Assembly (NCBI GenBank): GCA_964520895.1
Contig: CAZFOR010000043.1
Span: 1 to 10,107 of the forward strand
Source of the DNA: SIG350 sp964520895
Lineage (GTDB): Bacteria; Bacillota; Clostridia; TANB77; SIG350
Direction: 5' to 3'
Length of the DNA stretch: 10,107 nt
A model generated the notes under the pieces. The model was not told where the DNA came from and did no database searches. It saw only the letters and a program-made list of their open reading frames with translations. Shown piece after piece: positions 1-6,443 of this stretch (its first letter is position 1; each line of letters starts with the position of its first letter). Both the position numbers and the translations under genes were made by a program.

Positions 1-456
1 ATATGTTCCTGCTCCTGGTGTATATTTGATATACTCTCCTACTTGTACTGTCCCTGCTGCTACGCTGCTTAAATCTGCCATATTTAGCTCTGCTGCCCAT
101 CCAAACTCTTGCTCATTTGTTATATCTATATAATATAACTTTGCATCTTCTATTTTTAACTTTTCTTTATATCCTTCTGTTATACTTGGTATGTATTGTT
201 TTAGTCCATCTCCTGTTGCATCTACTTGACTTTTATCATATGCTCCATTTGCATTTAGTTGTCTTTGCATTACATTTGTACTTAGTTCTTCTCTATATGT
301 TGTCATATCATTTTTAAATACTGCTTCACTTGCTTTTTCCATTGTATTGTTCTCTCCTGTTATACTCATTATTACTGCTCCTGTTAGTATTATTAATACT
401 ATTATTGTTATTATTAATGCTACTAATGAGATTCCTCTTTTTTGTGTTATTCCCAT
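1..456 (-). CDS. Type IV pilin-like surface protein, 3' end cut by window edge
   Basis: An open frame of 152 codons runs off the left edge without a stop, so the C-terminus is missing. The ATG at 456-454 has a strong ribosome binding site (GGAGGAG, plus coordinates 464-470). The protein starts MGITQKRG, then a hydrophobic stretch, ISLVALIITIIVLIILTGAVI (residues 9-29). This is the class III signal layout of prepilins: a short basic leader ending in Gly8, then one helix that is both membrane anchor and assembly core. By family knowledge a prepilin peptidase would cut after Gly8. Unlike classical pilins, mature position 5 is Ala13 rather than Glu. The rest (about 35-152) is soluble and ends in a VQVGEYIKYTPGAGTY segment resembling repeat-like ends of Clostridia surface proteins. 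Ile, Leu and Thr codons are strongly A-ended (ATA, CTA, ACA). No pilus assembly gene is visible. Exported pilin-like protein is well supported; real pilus membership is not. Confidence 0.75.
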   Translation of the reverse strand, partial: MGITQKRGISLVALIITIIVLIILTGAVIMSITGENNTMEKASEAVFKNDMTTYREELSTNVMQRQLNANGAYDKSQVDATGDGLKQYIPSITEGYKEKLKIEDAKLYYIDITNEQEFGWAAELNMADLSSVAAGTVQVGEYIKYTPGAGTY

Positions 457-529
457 AAAATTTCTCCTCCTTCTATTTTTTTGTTTTCTACATTATTTTA
501 TCTTTCTTTATCACCTTCATTTTCACATT

Positions 530-587
530 AAAAAAAAATCTAAAACTAGTTATTATTTTTCAATAACAATTTTATTTTAGATTTTTT
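530..587 (-). terminator. Intrinsic terminator of the DUF84 gene
   Basis: A 13-bp perfect outer stem (533-545 with 575-587) encloses a second 6-bp stem (549-554 with 562-567) with a 7-nt loop. On the minus strand the hairpin runs into a U-rich tail of about nine bases. It starts 10 nt after the DUF84 stop and separates that gene from the pilin-like gene. The plus strand also gives six Ts, but no plus-strand gene needs it. Confidence 0.85.
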
Positions 588-597
588 AACATTACTT

Positions 598-1140
598 TTA
601 ATTATTTATTTTTTTGAACTTACTAGATATAGCACATAAAAAAGAATCTGTAAATTCATCAGTTCTTGTATATGAACCATTAGTAAGTACTCCATTAGTA
701 CCAACTTTACTAATTTGTTCACCTGTATTACCAACAAATTTTGCAACGACATCTGATAAACGTTCTGATTTATCAGTTTTTGCTATAATTTCATCAGGAA
801 CTTTAACTTTTGCACTACAACCATAATAATATTCGTCATCTTCTTTGTTATATATAACTGTCCATCCACAAATAAATGTACCATATTTTGTTGTAGATAA
901 TATTCCCTCCATAGCAACATACAAATCAGCATTAGGCTCTTGATTTATTGCATCATTAATTCTATTGAAGCATCCTGTAATACCTTCTTCATCTCCTACT
1001 GGTGTTTCTGGCACACCTGAATTTGTTTCAAGTGATTTGATTTCAAAATCTTGTAAATACTGTGATAAAACATTTCTTACAGCATCATTTTTCGCTACAT
1101 TTTTTGAACATACAACTACTAAATATTTATTCTCTAACAT
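598..1140 (-). CDS. yjjX: Inosine/xanthosine triphosphatase, DUF84/YjjX family
   Basis: This 180-aa protein has the layout of the YjjX/DUF84 family, which hydrolyses ITP and XTP (and related non-canonical NTPs) to monophosphates and so cleans the nucleotide pool in the cytoplasm. Visible hallmarks are the N-terminal strand and phosphate-binding region VVVCSKNVAKNDAV (about 8-21), the motif SGVPETPVGDEE (41-52) followed by an Asn-Arg pair, the acidic segment ADLYVAMEGI (71-80), a Gly-Trp core strand, and a C-terminal GTNGVLTNGSYTRTDEF segment that matches the family's conserved G-x-LT-x-G-x-x-TR. Length is normal. The usual I-E-x-G-I active-site segment reads M-E-G-I, one residue tighter. The start ATG follows GAAAGGGG with good spacing. 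Promoter and terminator flank the gene, so it is probably monocistronic. Family assignment is confident; substrate preference is inferred. Confidence 0.85.
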   Translation of the reverse strand: MLENKYLVVVCSKNVAKNDAVRNVLSQYLQDFEIKSLETNSGVPETPVGDEEGITGCFNRINDAINQEPNADLYVAMEGILSTTKYGTFICGWTVIYNKEDDEYYYGCSAKVKVPDEIIAKTDKSERLSDVVAKFVGNTGEQISKVGTNGVLTNGSYTRTDEFTDSFLCAISSKFKKINN

Positions 1141-1204
1141 TTTTATACCCCTTTCATAAATCTTATTTTAGGATTTTTGTTAATCTTATATATTTTTCTA
1201 AGCA

Positions 1205-1233
1205 ATCTTATCATATATTACATTATTCGTCAA
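1205..1233 (-). promoter_or_regulatory. Sigma-A promoter of the DUF84 gene
   Basis: On the minus strand, TTGACG (1233-1228) and TAAGAT (1210-1205) are separated by exactly 17 nt, with a TG one base before the -10 (extended -10). Transcription would start near 1198, giving a 5' leader of about 57 nt. Confidence 0.7.
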
Positions 1234-1256
1234 TATATACATTCTTATTAATATAC

Positions 1257-1293
1257 TTAAAAAGGATATAACCCATTAAAGATTATATCCTTT
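1257..1293 (-). terminator. Terminator after the P-loop/Asp23 gene
   Basis: An 11-bp perfect stem (1261-1271 with 1283-1293) has an 11-nt loop and starts 6 nt after the stop of the P-loop/Asp23 gene. The downstream U-tract on the minus strand is short: five Ts of which three are in the stem. It closes the rpsO-pnp transcription unit, perhaps incompletely. Confidence 0.65.
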
Positions 1294-1299
1294 GACATT

Positions 1300-2130
1300 T
1301 TACTTATTAATTTGTACATTATCAGTATTGACACCTTTTGCATTAATAATTACATCAAACACATTCATAGATGTATATTTTTCAATATCATTTCGTATTT
1401 TATTTTTAAGTTCAAGTAATTTTTTTCGTATATCAATACCATAATTAATAATTACATCAACATGTACAAATAACCCATCTGTATAACTATCAACATCTAC
1501 TTTTGTAACTTTATATATACCATCCATTTGCTCTGCATTATATCTGGCAATTTGTCTAAATACATTTAATGATATTACATAATTACCAATATACGTAAAT
1601 GTAGGTCTTATAACTGATTTTTCACTAATAAATGGTTTCCCATTTTTATTTTTCTTAAATATTTGAAGTGGATCTAATAAATACCCTGAAAAATCTTTTT
1701 TAAGTTCAAATGTAGGAACAGGTATAACATGTTTACCTTCAACAGTTCTTATTGTTTTAGCTGTTGCAATTTCTTCTGGAGTTGCTACATCTTGAATATA
1801 TATAGTTTTTTCAATTGGTGGTAAACCTAAATTATTAGCAATTTGATTTACCATATCATCAGATGTTCCAAGTATTAATATTGAATCAATCTCTTCTTTT
1901 TGTCTAACTCTATCTATTTCTTCTCTTTGTCCTGGTCTTGAAAACAATGCTTGTTTAACTGATGCAATTTTAGTTTCAGCTTTTTTAGCTGATTTACCTG
2001 CAACAATTTTATTTCCTTTTATTAAAAGTGCATCATCTATTATATAATTTAATCCGTATTCTTTTGCAACCATTTGAGCTCTATGACTTTTTCCACTACC
2101 ACTAGTTCCAACAAAAGCATATACCTTCAT
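1300..2130 (-). CDS. P-loop NTPase fused to an Asp23/Gls24-like domain
   Basis: This 276-aa protein joins two recognisable parts. The N-terminus has a Walker A loop, GTSGSGKS (8-15), right after the first strand, as in small kinases and P-loop ATPases; IIDDALL (30-36) and SILILGTSDD (83-92) are candidate strands and acidic sites. The C-terminal region (about 173-267) resembles the Asp23/Gls24 fold: a TYIGNYVISLNVFRQIA segment, a central strand pair, and VDVIINYGIDIR followed by a long helix. Asp23-family proteins are envelope or alkaline stress proteins in Gram-positives. There is no signal peptide or membrane segment. The start ATG has an AAGGAAGG site, and the gene begins 17 nt after the pnp stop, so it is surely co-transcribed with pnp. 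The catalytic activity is unknown; the link to PNPase or envelope stress is inference from context. Confidence 0.7.
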   Translation of the reverse strand: MKVYAFVGTSGSGKSHRAQMVAKEYGLNYIIDDALLIKGNKIVAGKSAKKAETKIASVKQALFSRPGQREEIDRVRQKEEIDSILILGTSDDMVNQIANNLGLPPIEKTIYIQDVATPEEIATAKTIRTVEGKHVIPVPTFELKKDFSGYLLDPLQIFKKNKNGKPFISEKSVIRPTFTYIGNYVISLNVFRQIARYNAEQMDGIYKVTKVDVDSYTDGLFVHVDVIINYGIDIRKKLLELKNKIRNDIEKYTSMNVFDVIINAKGVNTDNVQINK

Positions 2131-2147
2131 TATATCAACCTTCCTTT

Positions 2148-4259
2148 TTATTCTTCATTTGTTTCAATTGCATCTTTTCTTGATAAATTAACTCTTCCTT
2201 GATCATCAATTTCTATTACTTTAACTGGGAATTCATCACCTATTTTACATACATCTTCAACTTTTTCAACTCTTTGTTTAGCAAGTTTTGAAATATGAAC
2301 CATTCCTTCTTTTCCTGGTAAAAATTCTACAAATGCACCAAAATTCATTATTCTAACAACTTTTGCCATATATATTTTACCAACTTCTGCTTCTGCTGTA
2401 ATACCTTCTATTATTTCAATTGCTCTATTTGCCATATCTGCATCCATTGTAGCTACATATACAGTTCCATCTTCTTCAATATCAATTTTAACACCAGTTT
2501 CTTCTATTATTTTATTAATAACCTTACCACCTGAACCAATTACATCTTTAATTTTATCAGGGTTAATTTTTAATGTATACATTTTAGGTGCAAATTTAGA
2601 TAATTCATTTCTTGGTGCACTAATAGCTTTTAACATAACTTCATCTAAAATATATAATCTAGCATTTTTAGTTCTTTCAAAAGCTTCTTCAATTACTTGA
2701 TAACTTAATCCATCTGTTTTAATATCCACTTGTATTGCTGTAATACCATTTTTAGTACCTGCAACTTTAAAGTCCATATCTCCAAAGAAATCTTCTAATC
2801 CTTGGATATCTAATAACATTACATATTTATCAGGATCATTTTCATCTGTAACTAATCCTGTTGAAATACCAGCTACTGGCTCTTTTATTGGTACACCTGC
2901 ATCCATTAATGCTAATGTACTACCACATATACTACCTTGTGAAGTTGATCCATTTGAAGATAATACTTCTGATACAACCCTTATAGAATATGGGAATTCT
3001 TCTTTACTTGGAATTACTGGTTCTAATGCTCTTTCTGCTAATGCACCATGACCTATTTCTCTTCTTCCTGGTCCTCTTGATGGTCTAGCTTCTCCTACAC
3101 TATATGATGGGAAATTATAGTGATGCATATATCTTTTATTTTCTATTTCATCCAATCCATCTAGTTCTTGCATTTCTCTTATACTACCTAATGTTACAAT
3201 AGACATAACTTGTGTTTGTCCTCTTGAGAATAACGCACTACCATGTACCCTGTTAAATAATCCTACTTCTGCTGATAATGGTCTAATCTCATCTAATGCT
3301 CTACCATCAACTCTTTTATGCTCATTGTATATCATTTTTCTTACAGTTTTCTTTTCAATTCTGTAAATAGCTTCTAATATATCTGCTTTTTTACTATCAA
3401 AATCTTCACCATAAACATTTGTAAAATGCTCTATTGCATCATTTGTTAATTCATCAATATGTGCATCTCTTACTTCTTTATCAACAGCTTGAACTGCTAC
3501 ATACATTTTATCTTTAACATATTCAAATACATCATTATATACATTTTCATCAACACCAAATGCTTTATATTGCATTTTTGGTTTACCAATTTCATTTTGT
3601 ATTTTTTCAATAAATTCAATTATTTTTTTAATTTCTTCATGTCCTTTTTTAATTGCCTCTAACATTATTGTTTCATTTATTTCATCAGCACCTGCTTCAA
3701 TCATACAAACTTTTTGTTTTGTTGCTGCAACTGTTAATGTTAATTTAGTTTTTTCTCTTTGTTCTAATGTTGGATTAATTACAATTTCATTATCAACATA
3801 ACCAACAGAAACACCACCTATTGGTCCATTAAATGGAATATCTGATATACTAACTGCAATTGAAGCACCTATCATTGCTGCAACTTCTGGTGTATTATCT
3901 GGTTCAACTGCAAGTACCATACAACTGATACAAACATCATTTCTAAAATCTTTTGGAAATAATGGTCTCATTGGTCTATCAATAACCCTTGAAACTAATA
4001 CAGCTTTTTCTGAAGGTTTTCCTTCTCTTCTAATAAATCCTCCTGGGATTTTACCTACTGAATAAAGTCTTTCTTCATAATCAACACTAAGTGGGAAAAA
4101 GTCTATCCCATCTCTTGGCTCTTTTGATGCAGTAACATTTACTATTACAGCTGTGTCACCATATCTAACTAAACAAGATCCATTTGCAAGTCCTGCCATT
4201 TTACCTGTCTCTACTACTAATTTTCTTCCTGCAAGTTCCATTTCATACGTTTTAAACAT
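2148..4259 (-). CDS. pnp: Polynucleotide phosphorylase (PNPase)
   Basis: PNPase degrades RNA 3' to 5' using phosphate, releasing nucleoside diphosphates, and works as a homotrimer in mRNA turnover. Numbered from the upstream ATG at 4265: first RNase PH-like domain about 5-145; a helical linker to about 315; second RNase PH-like domain about 320-550 with FSRGQTQ (346-352), the phosphate-binding stretch SNGSTSQGSICG (437-448) and metal-ligand candidates Asp486 and Asp492; a KH domain with its GSGG loop at 577-580; and a C-terminal S1 domain about 627-697. Total length (703-705 aa) is normal. I chose the second ATG (4259-4257): AAGGAGGT abuts the first ATG with only one base between, but lies about 7 nt from the second. 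The gene follows rpsO, the classical partner, and is likely read through from the rpsO promoter. Confidence 0.97.
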   Translation of the reverse strand: MFKTYEMELAGRKLVVETGKMAGLANGSCLVRYGDTAVIVNVTASKEPRDGIDFFPLSVDYEERLYSVGKIPGGFIRREGKPSEKAVLVSRVIDRPMRPLFPKDFRNDVCISCMVLAVEPDNTPEVAAMIGASIAVSISDIPFNGPIGGVSVGYVDNEIVINPTLEQREKTKLTLTVAATKQKVCMIEAGADEINETIMLEAIKKGHEEIKKIIEFIEKIQNEIGKPKMQYKAFGVDENVYNDVFEYVKDKMYVAVQAVDKEVRDAHIDELTNDAIEHFTNVYGEDFDSKKADILEAIYRIEKKTVRKMIYNEHKRVDGRALDEIRPLSAEVGLFNRVHGSALFSRGQTQVMSIVTLGSIREMQELDGLDEIENKRYMHHYNFPSYSVGEARPSRGPGRREIGHGALAERALEPVIPSKEEFPYSIRVVSEVLSSNGSTSQGSICGSTLALMDAGVPIKEPVAGISTGLVTDENDPDKYVMLLDIQGLEDFFGDMDFKVAGTKNGITAIQVDIKTDGLSYQVIEEAFERTKNARLYILDEVMLKAISAPRNELSKFAPKMYTLKINPDKIKDVIGSGGKVINKIIEETGVKIDIEEDGTVYVATMDADMANRAIEIIEGITAEAEVGKIYMAKVVRIMNFGAFVEFLPGKEGMVHISKLAKQRVEKVEDVCKIGDEFPVKVIEIDDQGRVNLSRKDAIETNEE

Positions 4260-4280
4260 ATACATACCTCCTTAAAATTT

Positions 4281-4349
4281 AGGGCATTGTAGATTGTAGT
4301 TTCTATACTACATAGTAATACACAAACTACATCCTACATACTTTGCCCT
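4281..4349 (-). promoter_or_regulatory. Long imperfect RNA helix in the pnp leader
   Basis: In the rpsO-pnp gap the minus-strand RNA can form an extended hairpin: 4281-4286 with 4344-4349 (6 bp), 4288-4292 with 4334-4338 (5 bp), and 4295-4302 with 4324-4331 (8 bp), capped by a small 4-bp hairpin (4306-4309 with 4314-4317). About 19 bp of interrupted helix sits just upstream of the pnp ribosome binding site. In Escherichia coli a comparable pnp leader helix is cut by RNase III and used by PNPase for autoregulation; a similar role here is inference. Confidence 0.55.
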
Positions 4350-4361
4350 TTAAAATATATA

Positions 4362-4403
4362 ATGGAAAGAATAGTCATATATATTATTAACTATCCTTTC
4401 CAT
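4362..4403 (-). terminator. Weak or leaky terminator-like hairpin after rpsO
   Basis: An 8-bp stem (4362-4369 with 4396-4403) is continued past one mismatch by a 5-bp stem (4371-4375 with 4390-4394). It begins 10 nt after the rpsO stop. The sequence after it on the minus strand is AT-mixed rather than a clean U-tract, so it is more likely a partial terminator or a 3'-end stabiliser that sets the rpsO to pnp ratio than a full stop. Confidence 0.5.
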
Positions 4404-4412
4404 AATATTTAA

Positions 4413-4667
4413 CTATTTTCTTAAACCTAATTTTTGAATTAAAGCTCTGTAACCTTCAAGGTCAGTTTTCTTTAAATATTTTAATAAACTACTTCTTTTA
4501 CCAACCATTTTTAATAATCCCATTCTTGAATGATTATCTTTTTTATGTTCTTTTAAATGTTCATTCAAATGATTGATTCTTTTTGTTAATAACGCTATTT
4601 GAACTTCTGATGAACCAGTGTCACCTTCATGTTTCTTATATTCGTTAATAATAGCTTGTTTATCCAT
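4413..4667 (-). CDS. rpsO: 30S ribosomal protein S15
   Basis: S15 binds the central domain of 16S rRNA early in 30S assembly. The 84-aa product shows the family signature HEGDTGSSEVQIALLTKRI (13-31), the HLKEHKKDNHSRMGLL segment (37-52) that contacts rRNA, and the C-terminal KMVGKRSSLLKYLKKTD stretch. It is four or five residues shorter than the usual 88-89 aa, all at the N-terminus. The ATG is fixed by an AGGAGGTG site with good spacing. It heads the transcription unit rpsO-pnp-P-loop/Asp23. The truB or ribF genes often found upstream in Bacillota are absent; an accessory-looking cassette lies there instead. Confidence 0.97.
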   Translation of the reverse strand: MDKQAIINEYKKHEGDTGSSEVQIALLTKRINHLNEHLKEHKKDNHSRMGLLKMVGKRSSLLKYLKKTDLEGYRALIQKLGLRK

Positions 4668-4692
4668 AAATTACACCTCCTATATTATTTAT

Positions 4693-4748
4693 AACCCCTT
4701 AAACTAAGAAATAATTGGTGTTTTATCTTATATCCGAGTATAAGGTTT
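4693..4748 (-). promoter_or_regulatory. Structured rpsO leader, possible S15 autoregulatory element
   Basis: Between the promoter and the ribosome binding site the minus-strand RNA can fold as a small multi-helix junction. Helix 1 is 4739-4744 with 4727-4732 (6 bp, 6-nt loop with CGG). Helix 2 is 4720-4723 with 4701-4704. A closing helix can form between the AAACC at 4748-4744 and the GGTT near 4693-4696, though it shares base 4744 with helix 1. S15 represses its own mRNA in several bacteria, including through a three-way junction in Geobacillus. Helix 1 is clear; the junction and regulation are inferred. Confidence 0.35.
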
Positions 4749-4756
4749 GCTTAAAT

Positions 4757-4785
4757 ATTATACATTAATATTAATATAAATACAA
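4757..4785 (-). promoter_or_regulatory. Sigma-A promoter of rpsO-pnp
   Basis: On the minus strand TTGTAT (4785-4780) and a consensus TATAAT (4762-4757) are 17 nt apart. Transcription would begin near 4750, giving a leader of about 83 nt before rpsO. The -35 lies about 10 nt beyond the terminator of the upstream cassette. Confidence 0.75.
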
Positions 4786-4794
4786 GTAATTTTG

Positions 4795-4830
4795 AAAAAA
4801 ATATAAGAGAAGTAGAAAACTTCTCTTATA
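4795..4830 (-). terminator. Intrinsic terminator of the two-gene cassette
   Basis: A perfect 12-bp stem (4802-4813 with 4819-4830) with a 5-nt loop is followed on the minus strand by a run of seven Ts. It begins 22 nt after the stop of the broken membrane-protein gene and insulates the rpsO promoter. Confidence 0.9.
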
Positions 4831-4852
4831 AATGTTACATTGAATTTTATTT

Positions 4853-5250
4853 TCAAATAAAACTGGCTAGATTTACTACAAATACAAAAGCCCACATTCC
4901 TGCAAACATAAACTCTGTATTTTTCTTTTTTCCTTGTAAAAAAACTGCTACTAGCGACCTAGCTATTGCTAAATATAATGCTATGGTCAAAAAAGCAATA
5001 TACAGTCCTGTTCTTGACATAAAATCTTCTCGAAAACAAATCTGATAACAAGCTGCCATACCAGCTATTATAGAAAAAATTGAATTTATTGTCCCAACAA
5101 TCCAATAATTGAAATTCCAAAAACTACAAAGAACCAAATTCTCGGATCAATATTGTAATACTGCCGAACATATCCTTGAACAAAAACAAAAACCACAATT
5201 GACAAAATAATACCCATAATTTTTAGCACTGTTTTTTTCATATTTTTCAT
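4853..5250 (-). pseudogene. Small multi-pass membrane protein, broken by a one-base frameshift
   Basis: Two overlapping minus-strand frames together make one protein. The first starts at ATG 5250-5248 (or 5241-5239, better spaced from GAGAGG) with MKKTVLKIMGIILSIVVF and stops at TAA 5088-5086 after 54 codons. The second continues in the -1 frame, TINSIFSIIAGMAACYQ onward, to TGA at 4853. Joined near the three-G run at 5093-5095 they give about 132 aa with roughly four hydrophobic segments, a charged loop with FREDFMS, and a GKKKN loop before the last segment. Restoring one G yields an uninterrupted frame. The second frame alone has only a TTG start without a ribosome binding site. The first ATG lies 4 nt after the preceding gene, so both are one operon. 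I do not recognise the family. A programmed -1 shift is less likely because no classical slippery heptamer is seen; a sequencing error is possible. Confidence 0.7.
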
Positions 5251-5254
5251 CCTC

Positions 5255-6268
5255 TCATATCTTTTCTGAATTCTGTTTTACTCTTATTAAATATTTCACA
5301 GCTTCATTTTTGTTGTCAACTATAATGGTAAAACAATTATTTGAAACTATCCCTACTATATCTTTGAATATAGTCAAATCGAATTTCCGCTTATCCCATT
5401 GAATAGAAATCTCATTTTTTGATATTCTTCCTATTTTTATATCTCCGTCTGTTGTATGGAATAAAAACCACGGAATGTCTTCAATGCCCCTTTTTTTTAT
5501 ATATGGATTTTCTATTACATCATAATTAGGTTTATCCTTGTACACCAAATCCATAATGCATCTTGTAAACATATCAATTTCTTGTTCCATAATAAACATC
5601 TTGTTGCATTCTTTATGTCTGAACTCATCTTCAAACACTCCAAATGTACTATCTTTTATATCCTGAATGGTAAATGATTTCCCGCAACATGGACATACAT
5701 CACCTGTTTCTGGTATAATTCTCTCATATGATGCTATCATAGACTTAGCTGACTCAATACAATACTCATATGCTATTATATCAAAATAATCTTCAGGCCT
5801 ACAATCCTCTTTTATAAGTCCTATTTGTCCATACACATCCAAAAAATACTTACCAAAAATGACAAAAGCATTTAGTTTTTTTGTATTATCAAAACAATAC
5901 AATTTTCGATTAGATAGCATTTGATTAAAAGATTTTATGTTTTTTAATGATTCTTCAATACCTATAACAGAATTGAATTCGATTTCACATACATTAAACT
6001 GACGTGTTTTGTATTCTATCTCTGCCTTAACCGGAATGTATCTTTCGTTTTTCCTGTTAATCTTATCTGTCTTCCACTCACATAATAGTGCTAACTTTTC
6101 TCCAAAAATCGGATGACCGTAAATGTCAAAACTTTGCGGAAAAATTTGTTTCCCATCAAAATATACTTTTACAGTTTTCGGATTTGCCAAGTAATTTAAT
6201 TTTATCCTCCCTACAGTTTTTCCATTGTAATTCCATAAATTAATCCGCTTCTTTTCCTTAATAGTCAT
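5255..6268 (-). CDS. Unrecognised 337-aa protein with a zinc-finger-like Cys/His cluster
   Basis: I cannot assign a family. The protein is soluble, with no signal peptide or membrane segment. It opens with a basic, strand-rich region (about 1-100) containing a YNGKTVGRIKLNY stretch, then a helical part (105-185). A cluster follows: CPCCG at 192-196 (Cys192, 194, 195) and HKEC at 218-221, which could bind one zinc as C-x2-C plus H-x2-C. The rest (250-337) looks strand-rich. The ATG has a strong AGGAGGA site, and the gene has its own promoter. It sits 4 nt before a small membrane protein gene that is now frameshifted, which suggests a working pair once. Arg codons include CGG (residues 8 and 296), not noticed in the flanking housekeeping genes, and local GC is visibly higher in places (about 37% over 6001-6060 by hand count, against about 22% at 6841-6900). 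This fits horizontal acquisition. Possible roles such as DNA or nuclease-related binding are guesses only. Confidence 0.8.
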   Translation of the reverse strand: MTIKEKKRINLWNYNGKTVGRIKLNYLANPKTVKVYFDGKQIFPQSFDIYGHPIFGEKLALLCEWKTDKINRKNERYIPVKAEIEYKTRQFNVCEIEFNSVIGIEESLKNIKSFNQMLSNRKLYCFDNTKKLNAFVIFGKYFLDVYGQIGLIKEDCRPEDYFDIIAYEYCIESAKSMIASYERIIPETGDVCPCCGKSFTIQDIKDSTFGVFEDEFRHKECNKMFIMEQEIDMFTRCIMDLVYKDKPNYDVIENPYIKKRGIEDIPWFLFHTTDGDIKIGRISKNEISIQWDKRKFDLTIFKDIVGIVSNNCFTIIVDNKNEAVKYLIRVKQNSEKI

Positions 6269-6343
6269 AATAACTCCTCCTATTTCTTATTATACACCTA
6301 CATTAAAATATATAAGTTTTGCAAATATATTATTATGCTGATA

Positions 6344-6372
6344 ATTATATCATGTTCACTTTTGTTTTTCAA
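6344..6372 (-). promoter_or_regulatory. Strong promoter of the two-gene cassette
   Basis: TTGAAA (6372-6367) and consensus TATAAT (6349-6344) are exactly 17 nt apart on the minus strand, with TG one base before the -10. The predicted start is near 6337, about 70 nt before the 337-aa gene. An independent promoter supports the view that the cassette is a self-contained unit. Confidence 0.8.
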
Positions 6373-6396
6373 CACTTATGTAAACTGTAGTAATTT

Positions 6397-6429
6397 AAAA
6401 AATAGAATGTACCTAATTATTACATTCTA
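6397..6429 (-). terminator. Intrinsic terminator after the DNA glycosylase gene
   Basis: A perfect 9-bp stem (6403-6411 with 6421-6429) with a 9-nt loop is followed on the minus strand by six Ts. It lies 15 nt past the glycosylase stop. Confidence 0.9.
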
Positions 6430-6443
6430 TTATATTTTGTTAA

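Noticed and set aside
457..530. Promoter for the pilin-like gene
   Set aside because: A TAAAAT -10-like hexamer is present, but the nearest -35-like GTGAAA is about 20 nt away; too weak to list.
117..580. Plus-strand frames rich in Leu, Tyr and Ile
   Set aside because: They are antisense to the pilin-like gene and its leader, have no ribosome binding sites, and their low-complexity hydrophobic content comes from the complement of A-ended codons.
614..1271. Plus-strand frames across the DUF84 gene and its promoter
   Set aside because: They overlap a well-supported minus-strand gene with family motifs and lack start signals.
3459..3662. Plus-strand frame rich in Phe and Asn inside pnp
   Set aside because: It is the antisense of the PNPase linker, with no motif or ribosome binding site.
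5085..5100. Programmed ribosomal -1 frameshift site
   Set aside because: No classical X-XXY-YYZ slippery heptamer and no obvious downstream structure; a lost base explains the data more simply.
4853..5137. 94-aa frame read as a complete gene from TTG
   Set aside because: No ribosome binding site precedes the TTG, and the upstream frame supplies a proper start and first membrane helix, so it is the back part of a frameshifted gene.
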